The translations under genes were made by a program, and so were the position numbers. DNA of 64,000 nt from Brevibacillus borstelensis (GTDB taxonomy: Bacteria > Bacillota > Bacilli > Brevibacillales > Brevibacillaceae). Where the stretch lies: the NCBI RefSeq assembly GCF_003710865.1, contig NZ_RHHO01000011.1:124001-188000 (forward strand). Direction: 5' to 3'. A model generated the notes under the pieces. The model saw only the letters and a list, made by a program, of their open reading frames with translations, was not told the DNA's origin and made no database searches. Below, in pieces: positions 33,992 to 41,832 of the stretch (position 1 is the stretch's first letter; every line of letters begins with the position of its first letter).

Positions 33992-34393
33992 ATGCTAAAC
34001 GATTGGCGGATGTATACGGATGCGAGCGGCCAGGACCAGAATCACATGGGCTGGCATGAAGTATTGAAGGAAATCGCCCAGTTGAACGGTACGTCGAGGA
34101 CGCTGGTCCATGCCGCATACGGCGATCATGTCGACCTGGTGGTAGCCGGCGGTAATCAGGGCCAAATTCTGGTCCAGTGGAAAGAGCATGAGCCTGAGGC
34201 GCGCCATTACGTTTTGACCGCCGACAAGCCGGCCGGAACGATGAGCACCTTGACGATCGAAGGGGCGGATGTTTCTTTTCCGGCTTCCTGGTGTATCGAA
34301 TTGGAACAGGCCATACCTGTATTGGGCGATCTTTTGCGTACCTGCGAAAAAGGAGAGCCGTCGGGACTGACCTGGATATCGGTGGAGATGTAG
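33992..34393 (+). CDS. Uncharacterised 133-residue protein
   Basis: The frame has ATG 33992 preceded by AAAGGAG; the extension back to 33938 lacks a site. The product is acidic, with no signal or membrane segment, and contains a beta-rich middle (HVDLVVAGGNQGQILVQWKEHE) and a C-terminal SWCIELEQAIPVLGDLL block. The pattern loosely recalls Imm1-type immunity proteins, but no toxin gene is nearby and the match is not secure. It lies 18 bp upstream of the AEC transporter gene and may be co-transcribed with it. Confidence 0.7.
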   Translation: MLNDWRMYTDASGQDQNHMGWHEVLKEIAQLNGTSRTLVHAAYGDHVDLVVAGGNQGQILVQWKEHEPEARHYVLTADKPAGTMSTLTIEGADVSFPASWCIELEQAIPVLGDLLRTCEKGEPSGLTWISVEM

Positions 34394-34411
34394 CAAGGGA
34401 GGCACTCATAT

Positions 34412-35350
34412 ATGGAAATATCGCTGCTGCTCCAATCGATTCTGCTGATGGCGGTGATCATTGCGATTGGAAGTGTGATCGGATATCGTCAACCGCTGAC
34501 GGGGGAATCCCGTCAGCTCATCATCACGATTATCGTCAACGTGGCTATGCCGTGCATCATTTTGGACGGGGTGTTCCAGACGCCGATCGACAGCCAGACG
34601 ATGACGCAAATTGTTATCATTTTTGGTATTTCCGTACTATTGAATTGTCTCGGCATCCTGCTCGGTTGGCTGGGGGCGCGGACCTTGCCTTTGCCGGAAA
34701 AGAAACGGCGCGAGATGGCGATTCTCTCCGGATTGGGGAATACGGGCTTTATCGGACTCCCGCTCTGCGCGGCGCTGTTCGGGCCAAAAGGAGCGCTTTT
34801 GGCAGCCGTATTTGATGCGGGGGTGGACGTCGTGATGTGGACCGTAGCGGTAATGATGCTCCAGGAAAAAGGGGCCTTTAGTCTGAAAGGCTTGAAGGCG
34901 ATGGTCAATATTCCGATGATCGCCATCGTTCTCGGACTGGGAGCGGCCATGGCGGGATTCATGCCTCCGGAGCCGGTCAAGCATCTGGTCGGCACGCTGG
35001 CAAAGCTGGCTTCTCCGCTTGCGATGATGTACATAGGGATGCTGCTGCCGCTGCTGCTCAGGAAAAAGCCCCATTTCTCACTCCCGGTTCTGGGCATGCC
35101 GCTGACCTTCAAGCTGATCGTCTTTCCGCTGTCCGCTGCTTTGCTGCTGTCCGTTCTCCATTTGGATGGGGAGATTACCCGTGTCGCGATCATCCAGGTA
35201 GCGATGCCGACGCTGACGATGGCATCGATCCTGTTCGCGCGATACGCGGCAGATGAAGAGATGGGGGCGATGACGACGGTTTTTTCGACCCTGCTGGCCC
35301 TCGTTTCCATCCCTGCTGTCATCATGGTGGGTAATTTTTTCTTGCGATAA
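34412..35350 (+). CDS. AEC (auxin efflux carrier) family transporter
   Basis: The 312-residue protein has about ten hydrophobic segments in two repeats and the family hallmarks NVAMPCIILDGVF, LSGLGNTGFIGLPLCAALFG and VAMPTLTMASILFARYAAD. Members export or import organic acids such as malate or malonate. GGAGG precedes ATG 34412. The substrate cannot be inferred from neighbours. Confidence 0.9.
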   Translation: MEISLLLQSILLMAVIIAIGSVIGYRQPLTGESRQLIITIIVNVAMPCIILDGVFQTPIDSQTMTQIVIIFGISVLLNCLGILLGWLGARTLPLPEKKRREMAILSGLGNTGFIGLPLCAALFGPKGALLAAVFDAGVDVVMWTVAVMMLQEKGAFSLKGLKAMVNIPMIAIVLGLGAAMAGFMPPEPVKHLVGTLAKLASPLAMMYIGMLLPLLLRKKPHFSLPVLGMPLTFKLIVFPLSAALLLSVLHLDGEITRVAIIQVAMPTLTMASILFARYAADEEMGAMTTVFSTLLALVSIPAVIMVGNFFLR

Positions 35351-35454
35351 CGGGCACTCTCCTTCATGAAGATTGTTTTGATTGATTGTGAAACGTTTCA
35401 TGGCGATACACAGTCAAACAAGGTAAACCGGCTGTATTAATGGAGGAATTGAAC

Positions 35455-36270
35455 ATGAGAGGAAAACGTGCAATCGCTTGTTTGATCGGGCTTCAACTTT
35501 TGATGGCAGTACCTGTGGGCGCTGCGGGGAATGCATCCGGCAACGCAGCCGCCAGTCCGGCAAGCAACACACAAATTTCCGTAAACGGGCAGGCTTTGCA
35601 GTTGAAGCAGCCAGCCATCATCATCGACGGCCGTACGTATTTGGCGATTGAAGACATGGCGGGCATCCTGCAAGCAAAGTGGCAAGCCAGCAACAATCAA
35701 AAAGAGGTCGCTGTCACTCTGCCTGACGGAAAGACTATCTCCTTTCAGATAAACACGAAGCGGGTCGCAGTTGACAACAAGTGGTCGGAGATCGACCAGG
35801 GCGCGATTCTCCACAACAAGCAAATGTATGTGCCGCTCAGATGGATGACGGAGAAAAGCGGGTACGAGTTGAAATGGAATCCCCAAACGAGGACGGTGGA
35901 AATCGTGGCGCCAGTGGGAAATGAAGAGTTCAAGCAAGTGGACTTCACTTCGCTGAGCGAGGACGAAAAAGCGTTTGTCCAGCAGGTAAAAGGGACGCAG
36001 GGCGTGCATCAAAAGGGTGATTTGTACGTGATCGCCCGCGGTCAGGCGCCCAACCCCGGTTACGGCATCGAAATCGTGAATACGGAAATGAGCTGGGAGC
36101 AGCTGAAGGTGTACGTGAAGCTGACCAAGCCGGAGCCGGGCCGGATGTATGCGCAAGTGATTTCGTATCCGTTTATCGTGGCCAAGGTTAAGCTGCCGCC
36201 GTATACAACGCTGCTCGTGCTGGATGCCAATACGAAAAAGCCGTTGTTTGAAGGGGCGCAAGGGATGTAA
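35455..36270 (+). CDS. Exported protein with copper-amine-oxidase-type stalk domain and PrcB domain
   Basis: A 271-residue protein: signal peptide (cleavage near VGAAG), a low-complexity Ala/Ser/Asn linker, a stalk domain of the copper amine oxidase N-terminal-like family (residues about 40-150; QISVNGQ, PAIIIDGRTYLAI, MYVPLRWMTEKSGYELKWN) and a PrcB-like domain (about 180-260; GDLYVIARGQAPNPGYGIEI, YAQVISYPFIVAKVKLP). Such proteins bind cell-surface material; PrcB was named for a protease complex partner, but no protease lies here. ATG 35455 is chosen because GGAGG is inside the upstream in-frame ATG 35440. A palindrome TGAAACGTTTCA at 35389-35400 lies upstream. Confidence 0.85.
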   Translation: MRGKRAIACLIGLQLLMAVPVGAAGNASGNAAASPASNTQISVNGQALQLKQPAIIIDGRTYLAIEDMAGILQAKWQASNNQKEVAVTLPDGKTISFQINTKRVAVDNKWSEIDQGAILHNKQMYVPLRWMTEKSGYELKWNPQTRTVEIVAPVGNEEFKQVDFTSLSEDEKAFVQQVKGTQGVHQKGDLYVIARGQAPNPGYGIEIVNTEMSWEQLKVYVKLTKPEPGRMYAQVISYPFIVAKVKLPPYTTLLVLDANTKKPLFEGAQGM

Positions 36271-36397
36271 TCCGGAATTCGGTCAAGCAATGGGTGTCAG
36301 AGCAGGCGATTGCCCCACACGGGATCAGCCGGCCTTGCCCTCTTTTTTGAAGCGAAAGGCGACAGGTTTGCCGTATTCAATTTAAGCGGCTGCCCAG

Positions 36398-36426
36398 TTG
36401 TCTTTCCAAAAAGAGTCGTGTATAGT
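36398..36426 (+). promoter_or_regulatory. Promoter of the ABC-F leader transcript
   Basis: TTGTCT at 36398-36403 and TATAGT at 36421-36426 are 17 bp apart. A transcript starting near 36433 would have a leader of about 320 bases before the ABC-F start codon. Confidence 0.65.
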
Positions 36427-36471
36427 GAAAATATTGGAAAATGCTCATCCTCAGGAAGGAGGTGCAGGTAC

Positions 36472-36624
36472 GTGTTTGGAACCGTTCAAGCTTGGTTTGT
36501 TGTGGAAACCAGCAGTATGACACATGATTTTTTGCTCCAAGGGGGAAGTCTGCCCTTTTTTGGTCATACAACCGAACGGAACAAAACAGGCGTACCGTGC
36601 ATCGATACTTGCAACCGCAGGTGA
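36472..36624 (+). CDS. Probable 50-residue leader peptide upstream of the ABC-F gene
   Basis: A GTG at 36472 is placed nine bases after GGAGG within AGGAAGGAGGTG, one of the strongest ribosome binding sites in the window. The frame continues for 50 codons to TGA 36622-36624 (starting VFGTVQAWFVV, ending CIDTCNRR). The last codons contain CCGCAGG (36615-36621), the same sequence as the 5' arm of the downstream terminator, so a ribosome stalled in this frame could change which hairpin forms. No resemblance to a known protein. Its role as a regulatory leader is inferred from this layout. Confidence 0.65.
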   Translation: MFGTVQAWFVVETSSMTHDFLLQGGSLPFFGHTTERNKTGVPCIDTCNRR

Positions 36625-36706
36625 CAAGGCGAACTGAATCATAGTTCGTCAACCACCTTATCTTCTACACGCAACCGATGCCGCAGGTTTATGCCTGCGG
36701 CTTTTT
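36620..36706 (+). terminator. Attenuator: leader hairpin plus intrinsic terminator before the ABC-F gene
   Basis: A stem GCGAACT/AGTTCGT (36629-36649), with outer AGGTG/CACCT (36620-36658), starts at the leader stop codon. Then GCCGCAGG (36680-36687) pairs with CCTGCGGC (36694-36701) around TTTATG and is followed by TTTTT: a strong terminator 50 bp before the ABC-F ATG. CCGCAGG at 36615 can compete for the CCTGCGG arm as an antiterminator. Confidence 0.82.
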
Positions 36707-36755
36707 GCTGTTTTCATTTACATTTCAAGTGAGCCGACCTGAGGAGGAAAAAATC

Positions 36756-38825
36756 ATGATCGTCGTTTCTGCACAGAACATTCATAAAGGCTATGGAGCA
36801 AACCCCGTACTGGAAGGGGTAACGCTGGAGATCAAAGCAGGAGAGCGGGTCGGCTTCGTCGGCCCCAATGGAGCGGGAAAAACTACGCTGTTCAAGCTGT
36901 TGGCCGGATTGGAGCAGCAGGATCAAGGAGAGCTGTTTAGGGCAAAGGGAAGTGTCTGGGCCTATTTGCCGCAAAACCCGCAGTACCCGGAAAATTGGAC
37001 GGCACAGGACGTGATCGCCAGCGCTTTTGCGGATGGTCTCCGCTTGCAGCAGGAGATCCGGGAGCTGGAGCGGCAGATGAGCCTCGTGACCGCAGAGGAC
37101 CGCGATCTGGAGCGGCTGATCCATCGCTATCAGCAGAAGCAGGAAGCTTTTGAGCAGTTGGGCGGATATACGTGGGAGGTCCGCATGGCGCAGGTGATCG
37201 AAGGCTTGGGCATCGAAGAGTGGCTGCTGTCAACGCCGTTCGTACAGTTGAGCGGCGGAGAGAAAACGAAGGTCGGCCTTGCCAAGCTGTTGTGCGAGAG
37301 AAGCGATGTGCTGCTTCTCGATGAGCCGACCAACCATTTGGACGTAGACGCCATGGAGTGGCTGGAGGGCTTTCTCAAAGACTACGCAGGGACAGTCCTG
37401 TTGATCTCCCATGACCGTTTTTTCCTCGACGCCGTCGTCACGTCGATTTACCATGTGGACGGGGGCGAGGTGGAGCATTACCTGGGCAATTACAGCTATT
37501 TTGTCACGGAAAGGGAAGAGCGGCTGCTCCGCCAGTTCGAGGCTTACCAGGAGCAGCAGAAAAAGATCAAGAAAATGCAGGAGACGATCAAGCGCTTGAA
37601 GGAGTGGGGAAATCGTTCTAATCCGCCGAATGAAGCGTTTCACCGCCGCGCCAAAAGCATGGAAAAAGCGCTGGCAAGGCTGGAGCGGATCGAACGTCCG
37701 CGGATGGAAGCAGAGCGGATGGGACTGTCCTTTCAAAAGACGGATCGCAGCGGCCAGGATGTCCTGATCGCTTCCGGACTGTGCAAGTCATACGGGGAGA
37801 AATGCTTGATGAATGGGGCCGATCTGCTGCTCCGATACGGTGAAAGAAAAGCTCTGCTTGGCCCTAATGGCTGCGGGAAATCGACGTTTATCAAAATGCT
37901 GCTCGGGGAGGTAGCCCCCGACAGCGGCACAGTCAAAGTGGGAGCCAGCGTCAAGGTCGGATACCTTTCACAGCAAGCGCTGGAAGGCGATCAAAAGCAG
38001 AGAGTGATCGACGTTTTCCGGGAAACAGCAGCCGTCTCCGAAGCGGAGGCGCGCCACCGTCTTGCCCGCTTTCTCTTTTACGGCGAGCATGTGTTTAAAC
38101 GAATCGGCCAATTGAGCGGCGGAGAGCGCATGAGACTGCGCCTTGCCCAGCTTGTGCACCAGGAGATCAACCTGCTCATTCTCGATGAACCGACCAACCA
38201 TCTGGACATCGAGGCGCGCGAAACGCTGGAGGAAGCGCTGGCTGACTTCCGCGGGTCCTTGTTCATCGTCTCGCATGACCGCTACTTTTTGCAGAAAATG
38301 GTAAACGGTGTTTTCTGGATCGAGGAAGGCAGGCTCATGCACTATGAAGGCACGTTCCAGGAGGCGGTCGAAAAGAGAAAGCTGGAGAAAGAAAAAGAGC
38401 AAGAAAGAGGCTCTTCGAGACAGGGCCGTCCAGGAGCGTCGGCGATAAAGGCGAATGAAGAAGCGAAGCCTGCCTTGGGCCAAACACCAGGAGCAGGAGC
38501 CAAAACCGAGAAGCAAGACACGTCCGCGATCGCTACCGAAACACGTCCGCTTCCAAATGAAAATACGATGCCCGAAACACCACCCTCTATGGCAAAACAG
38601 CAGCCATTGCCGCAGTCTTCTCCCAAGCGAATCAATACGTATAAGCTGGCGGAGCTGGAGCGGCGGATCGAGACTCTGGAAGCAAGACGGGATGAATTCT
38701 TGCAGCTTTTGTCGCAAGGCTCCGATGACTATACGCAATTGATGGAGTGGCAGTCCGAGCTGGAAGCAGTGGAGGCAGAAAGAGAACGGCTGTATCTGGA
38801 ATGGCTGGAGATGCAGGAAGGCTGA
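36756..38825 (+). CDS. ABC-F family ATPase, candidate antibiotic ribosome-protection factor
   Basis: A 689-residue cytosolic protein with two ABC domains and no membrane segments: Walker A GPNGAGKT (36-43) and GPNGCGKS, signatures LSGGEKTKVGLAKLL and LSGGERMRLRLAQLV, Walker B plus DEPTNHLD in both. The interdomain linker is charged and helical (KKIKKMQETIKRLKEWGN), as in ribosome-binding ABC-F proteins. A low-complexity tether then leads to a C-terminal coiled coil (about 625-685). ATG 36756 follows AGGAGG. ABC-F proteins act at the ribosomal E site, either in translation or in antibiotic protection; the upstream attenuator favours the latter, by analogy with vmlR-type genes. Confidence 0.93.
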   Translation: MIVVSAQNIHKGYGANPVLEGVTLEIKAGERVGFVGPNGAGKTTLFKLLAGLEQQDQGELFRAKGSVWAYLPQNPQYPENWTAQDVIASAFADGLRLQQEIRELERQMSLVTAEDRDLERLIHRYQQKQEAFEQLGGYTWEVRMAQVIEGLGIEEWLLSTPFVQLSGGEKTKVGLAKLLCERSDVLLLDEPTNHLDVDAMEWLEGFLKDYAGTVLLISHDRFFLDAVVTSIYHVDGGEVEHYLGNYSYFVTEREERLLRQFEAYQEQQKKIKKMQETIKRLKEWGNRSNPPNEAFHRRAKSMEKALARLERIERPRMEAERMGLSFQKTDRSGQDVLIASGLCKSYGEKCLMNGADLLLRYGERKALLGPNGCGKSTFIKMLLGEVAPDSGTVKVGASVKVGYLSQQALEGDQKQRVIDVFRETAAVSEAEARHRLARFLFYGEHVFKRIGQLSGGERMRLRLAQLVHQEINLLILDEPTNHLDIEARETLEEALADFRGSLFIVSHDRYFLQKMVNGVFWIEEGRLMHYEGTFQEAVEKRKLEKEKEQERGSSRQGRPGASAIKANEEAKPALGQTPGAGAKTEKQDTSAIATETRPLPNENTMPETPPSMAKQQPLPQSSPKRINTYKLAELERRIETLEARRDEFLQLLSQGSDDYTQLMEWQSELEAVEAERERLYLEWLEMQEG

Positions 38826-38862
38826 CTCCCTGATTCGGAAGAGAAGGGGCTTGTGAGTTCCC

Positions 38863-38896
38863 AGGTACGGAATCCATTTGGTTCCGTACCTTTTGC
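38863..38896 (+). terminator. Intrinsic terminator after the ABC-F gene
   Basis: AGGTACGGAA pairs with TTCCGTACCT around TCCATTTGG, followed by TTTTGC. Confidence 0.8.
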
Positions 38897-38991
38897 AACC
38901 TTTTGCCATACGTGCTGTAAGAGAGATTTGGAGAGGGGGAATGCATGTGTGGTATTCGCTTGACTTACATCCTCTTCAATTATGCTCACAA

Positions 38992-39043
38992 ACAATAAAA
39001 AGCAAAGCACATTCCCGAAAAGGACGGCTTTGCTTTTTATTGT
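38992..39043 (-). terminator. Terminator after the MFS transporter gene
   Basis: ACAATAAAAAGCAAAGC at 38992-39008 pairs perfectly with GCTTTGCTTTTTATTGT at 39027-39043. It lies 26 bp beyond the minus-strand stop codon and has T-runs on either strand. Confidence 0.85.
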
Positions 39044-39069
39044 TTTGTAACTAATGAAATTCAGCCTGA

Positions 39070-40242
39070 TCACGCTTCTGCCCGCTCCGGCAACCGGTGA
39101 TACCTTGTTCGGAACAACACCAGCATGATGACCATCAGCACCCCTCCGATGATGAACGGCCCGCTGGCAAACCATCCGTAGACGGCGCCGCCGGCGAGCG
39201 GACCGAGGATGCGGCCGAGACTGTCCATCGAGCTGATCGCGCCGCTCGTTACGCCCTGGCCCTGTGAGGTGCGCTGTGTAATCATGGCAGTTCCGGTCGC
39301 CCGAATCATGCCTTGTCCGGCTCCGAACAGCGACAGTGTCAAAGCCAGTGTCCAGAAGCTGGCGGCGAGCGGAATCGTGAAGAAACCGATGCCGTACAAG
39401 GCAAGCCCGATCGTCAGGACGAGCGGCTCGCCCAGCCGCTTCACCAGTCTCCCGATCAGTCCGCCCTGGACAAACGCGGAGATGATCCCCATGACGAGAA
39501 ACATGTACCCGAGGTCCTTCGAGGTAAATCCGTACAGGTGATTGATGTAGAGGGCAAAGGTGGTCTCCAGGCCGGAAAAGGCAAAGGAGACGACAAACAT
39601 GATGCCGTACATCAGCGACAGGGGACCGAACAGGACGGAGAAGACATTTCCCTTTTTTTCGCGTGTTTGCCCTGTCCGCTTTTCCTTTGGCAAGCTTTCC
39701 GGGAGCGCGAATAAGATGATAAGGAACGTCAAAAAAGCCACACCGCCCGAAGCAAAAAACGGAACGGAGAAACCATACGGACTGAGGAATCCGCCGATCG
39801 CCGGACCGAATACAAAGCTCAGTCCGATTCCGGCGCCAATCACCCCCATGCCTTTGGCGCGTTCATCGGAGGGAAAGACATCGGCCACCATCGCAGTTAC
39901 GGTCGGCAATGCGGCAGCCGAGACGATGCCTCCAAGAATCCGGTATGCAAGCATTTCTGTATAGGTATCCGCTATCCCGAACAGGATAAACGTGATGGAA
40001 AAGCCAAACAGGCCAAACGAGATCAGAGGCTTTCGTCCGATGCGGTCCGAAAGCGCCCCCCAGATGGGAGCAAACAGCAACTGCATGACGTTGTAGCTGG
40101 CGAACAAGATTCCGATTTGCAGGGAAGAAGCGCCAATGTTTTCGGCAAAGTACGGCAAAATGGGTATGATGATGCCGAACCCCAGCATGGTGAGGAAGGC
40201 GATCAGAAACAGTAAGGGGAGGTACTTCTTTTTCACAAACAC
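39070..40242 (-). CDS. Major facilitator superfamily drug-efflux-type transporter
   Basis: The 390-residue protein has twelve membrane segments and MFS signatures: GFGIIIPILPYFAENIG in helix 1, GALSDRIGRKPLI in the loop between helices 2 and 3, and GIGLSFVFGPAIGGFL (motif C of drug:H+ antiporters) in helix 5. It resembles TetA/Bmr-like multidrug exporters. The start is GTG 40242, five bases after AGAGG; GTG 40236 is the alternative. It lies back-to-tail with the ABC-F gene on the other strand; a joint resistance role is conceivable but not shown. Confidence 0.88.
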   Translation of the reverse strand: MFVKKKYLPLLFLIAFLTMLGFGIIIPILPYFAENIGASSLQIGILFASYNVMQLLFAPIWGALSDRIGRKPLISFGLFGFSITFILFGIADTYTEMLAYRILGGIVSAAALPTVTAMVADVFPSDERAKGMGVIGAGIGLSFVFGPAIGGFLSPYGFSVPFFASGGVAFLTFLIILFALPESLPKEKRTGQTREKKGNVFSVLFGPLSLMYGIMFVVSFAFSGLETTFALYINHLYGFTSKDLGYMFLVMGIISAFVQGGLIGRLVKRLGEPLVLTIGLALYGIGFFTIPLAASFWTLALTLSLFGAGQGMIRATGTAMITQRTSQGQGVTSGAISSMDSLGRILGPLAGGAVYGWFASGPFIIGGVLMVIMLVLFRTRYHRLPERAEA

Positions 40243-40337
40243 TTACCTCTTTCCGGCAAAAAATGTGATGCTGTTTCCACCTTACGTGAACGGTTGGATG
40301 AAGTCAAGCAAGCCCAAGGGACGAGTGGGCCAAGACA

Positions 40338-40346
40338 TGGTATACT
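40338..40346 (+). promoter_or_regulatory. Extended -10 promoter upstream of the yqgQ unit
   Basis: TGGTATACT forms an extended -10 (TATACT at 40341-40346), 54 bp before the ATG at 40400; no good -35 is seen. Confidence 0.5.
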
Positions 40347-40399
40347 GTTGAAATGACATGAAATCGTCATAGGAAGAGCAATCGACGTAGGAGTGTTGA

Positions 40400-40801
40400 A
40401 TGATGTCTACCGCCATGATGGTATACCTGGCCTGGCAAGAGGATGACTGGCTGGATGAAATTCTCGACCGCTTCAGCGAGGTTCGGGCAATGGTCCCCAA
40501 CGCCAAGACGTTTCGCTTGCTGAAGGAGGAGAAGGATTCGCAGCAGATCGACCGATATGTCATCGTCCTGAATGCCGCCTACGAGCAAGAGGAGTGCCGC
40601 CAGTTTTTGCAGCAGTGGGAAGCGGACGGCCGATCCGCCCACGACTCGCTCTACATCGTAGGGTTGAAGCTGGATGAACAGGAAAGCTGGCAACGTGCTT
40701 ATCCGCAAGCGAACATTATCGTGATTACGGGATTTGCTGTCGAATTCGACTACGATTCCGTATTGTCGCAGATGGAATCCGATCTGGAGGGATCGCGTTG
40801 A
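40400..40801 (+). CDS. Uncharacterised 133-residue protein upstream of yqgQ
   Basis: ATG 40400 follows AGGAG (ATG 40403 also possible). The product is acidic and soluble, with alternating helices and strands (RYVIVLNAAYEQEEC, SLYIVGLKLDEQE, NIIVITGFAVEFDYDS) and no recognised motif. It overlaps yqgQ by four bases (TTGA), so the two are translationally coupled and may act together. Function unknown. Confidence 0.8.
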   Translation: MMSTAMMVYLAWQEDDWLDEILDRFSEVRAMVPNAKTFRLLKEEKDSQQIDRYVIVLNAAYEQEECRQFLQQWEADGRSAHDSLYIVGLKLDEQESWQRAYPQANIIVITGFAVEFDYDSVLSQMESDLEGSR

Positions 40802-40995
40802 ACGGACGTGAAGGATTTGACCTGCAGTCTTTTTTGCGGCGGTTTAGCCTCTTCATCTATACCGGAGATCCGGAAGGTGATCTGATCTTGCTCGAAGATG
40901 AGATTCGCGAGCTGTACCAGCTTGGCATGATCGAGAAGGAAGAAATGTTCGAGGCTCTTGGAGCGCTAAAGCAGCACTACAAAAAACGGATATAG
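40798..40995 (+). CDS. yqgQ: YqgQ family small protein
   Basis: The 65-residue protein matches YqgQ in length and in the IYTGDPEGDLILLEDEIRELYQLGMI block. It is a small three-helix protein proposed to bind single-stranded nucleic acid; its role is unsettled. The start TTG 40798 overlaps the preceding stop codon and is preceded by GGAGGG. In Bacillus subtilis yqgQ adjoins the glucokinase gene, which is absent here. Confidence 0.88.
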   Translation: MNGREGFDLQSFLRRFSLFIYTGDPEGDLILLEDEIRELYQLGMIEKEEMFEALGALKQHYKKRI

Positions 40996-41083
40996 CCCTT
41001 GCTGCCTGCAACCGCCGCTTTTTTTGCCCTGCCTGCAGGAAAACGGCCATTCACTTTCGGATCATAGGAGCGTTTGTTGCGAG

Positions 41084-41122
41084 AAAGAGGAATCGGTATG
41101 GAAGAGCCGAGTCCTCTTTTTT
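41084..41122 (+). terminator. Intrinsic terminator after the yqgQ unit
   Basis: AGAGGA pairs with TCCTCT, with an inner CGG/CCG stem, followed by a run of T. Confidence 0.75.
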
Positions 41123-41220
41123 GCTTGCTGAACATATCTTCAGAAAATCTTAAGTTTTTTCCTCTCTTTTTGCTAAGGAATTCCGGGTAGGATTAGGGCA
41201 GTGAGAGGAGTGACGGAAAG

Positions 41221-41829
41221 ATGAAAAACACGTATGAAAGAGTAGGGTGTCTGGAGCCGATGCTTGCGCCGATTACCGACAAGCTGGTCTTTGCCGCCCG
41301 CTTCCTTTCTTCTCCGCAGACTGTGGGCAGCATTGTCCCAAGCTCTCGCCAGCTAACGGAACGGATATTGTCACCTGTGGACTGGGAACGTGCTGCCGCT
41401 GTAGCGGAGCTGGGAGCAGGAACAGGTGTTTTTACAGACGCGATTCGAAAGGCAAAGAGAAAGGATTGCCAGGCGCTCATTCTGGAGCAAGATGATACCA
41501 TGCGGGAGAGGCTTGTCCGCCGCTACCCCGATCTGCTTTTCAGCGATGACGCCAGGAAGCTGATACAAGCGATGGAGGAGCACGGCATGGGGCAGTTGGA
41601 CGCGGTGATCAGCGGCCTACCCTTTGCCAACTTTCCTCAAGGGCTTCGCGATGAGATACTGGATCAGGTGGAGGCTGCGCTGAAGCCGGGAGGCGTCTTT
41701 GTGCAGTTTCAATACTCCTTGCAAATGAAAAAGAAGCTGGAGAAACGCTTCGGAAGAGTGGCAATCCGGTTTGTGCCGTTTAACTTTCCATGTGCCTTCG
41801 TTTATGTATGCCAAAAGAGGGGGGGATAA
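41221..41829 (+). CDS. Phospholipid N-methyltransferase-like SAM enzyme
   Basis: A 202-residue class I methyltransferase. The N-terminus FAARFLSSPQTVGSIVPSSRQLTERIL is the pattern of PmtA-like phosphatidylethanolamine N-methyltransferases and related rRNA-dimethylase-fold enzymes; motif I is VAELGAGTGVFT, followed by LPFANFP and LKPGGVFVQFQYS. The likely substrate is an amino-phospholipid, but this is not proven. ATG 41221 is preceded by GAGGAG. It is the first gene of a tight four-gene unit with DedA and a two-component system (3-bp gap to dedA). Confidence 0.85.
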   Translation: MKNTYERVGCLEPMLAPITDKLVFAARFLSSPQTVGSIVPSSRQLTERILSPVDWERAAAVAELGAGTGVFTDAIRKAKRKDCQALILEQDDTMRERLVRRYPDLLFSDDARKLIQAMEEHGMGQLDAVISGLPFANFPQGLRDEILDQVEAALKPGGVFVQFQYSLQMKKKLEKRFGRVAIRFVPFNFPCAFVYVCQKRGG

Positions 41830-41832
41830 GTC

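Noticed and set aside
35389-35400. CcpA catabolite-response element
   Set aside because: TGAAACGTTTCA is 12 bp and lacks the 14-bp spacing of the cre consensus, so it was kept only as an unexplained palindrome.
38941-39010. Short frames (17-38 codons) after GAGAGGGGG near 38932
   Set aside because: A Shine-Dalgarno-like sequence is present, but the frames run into the MFS terminator hairpin and have no protein-like features.
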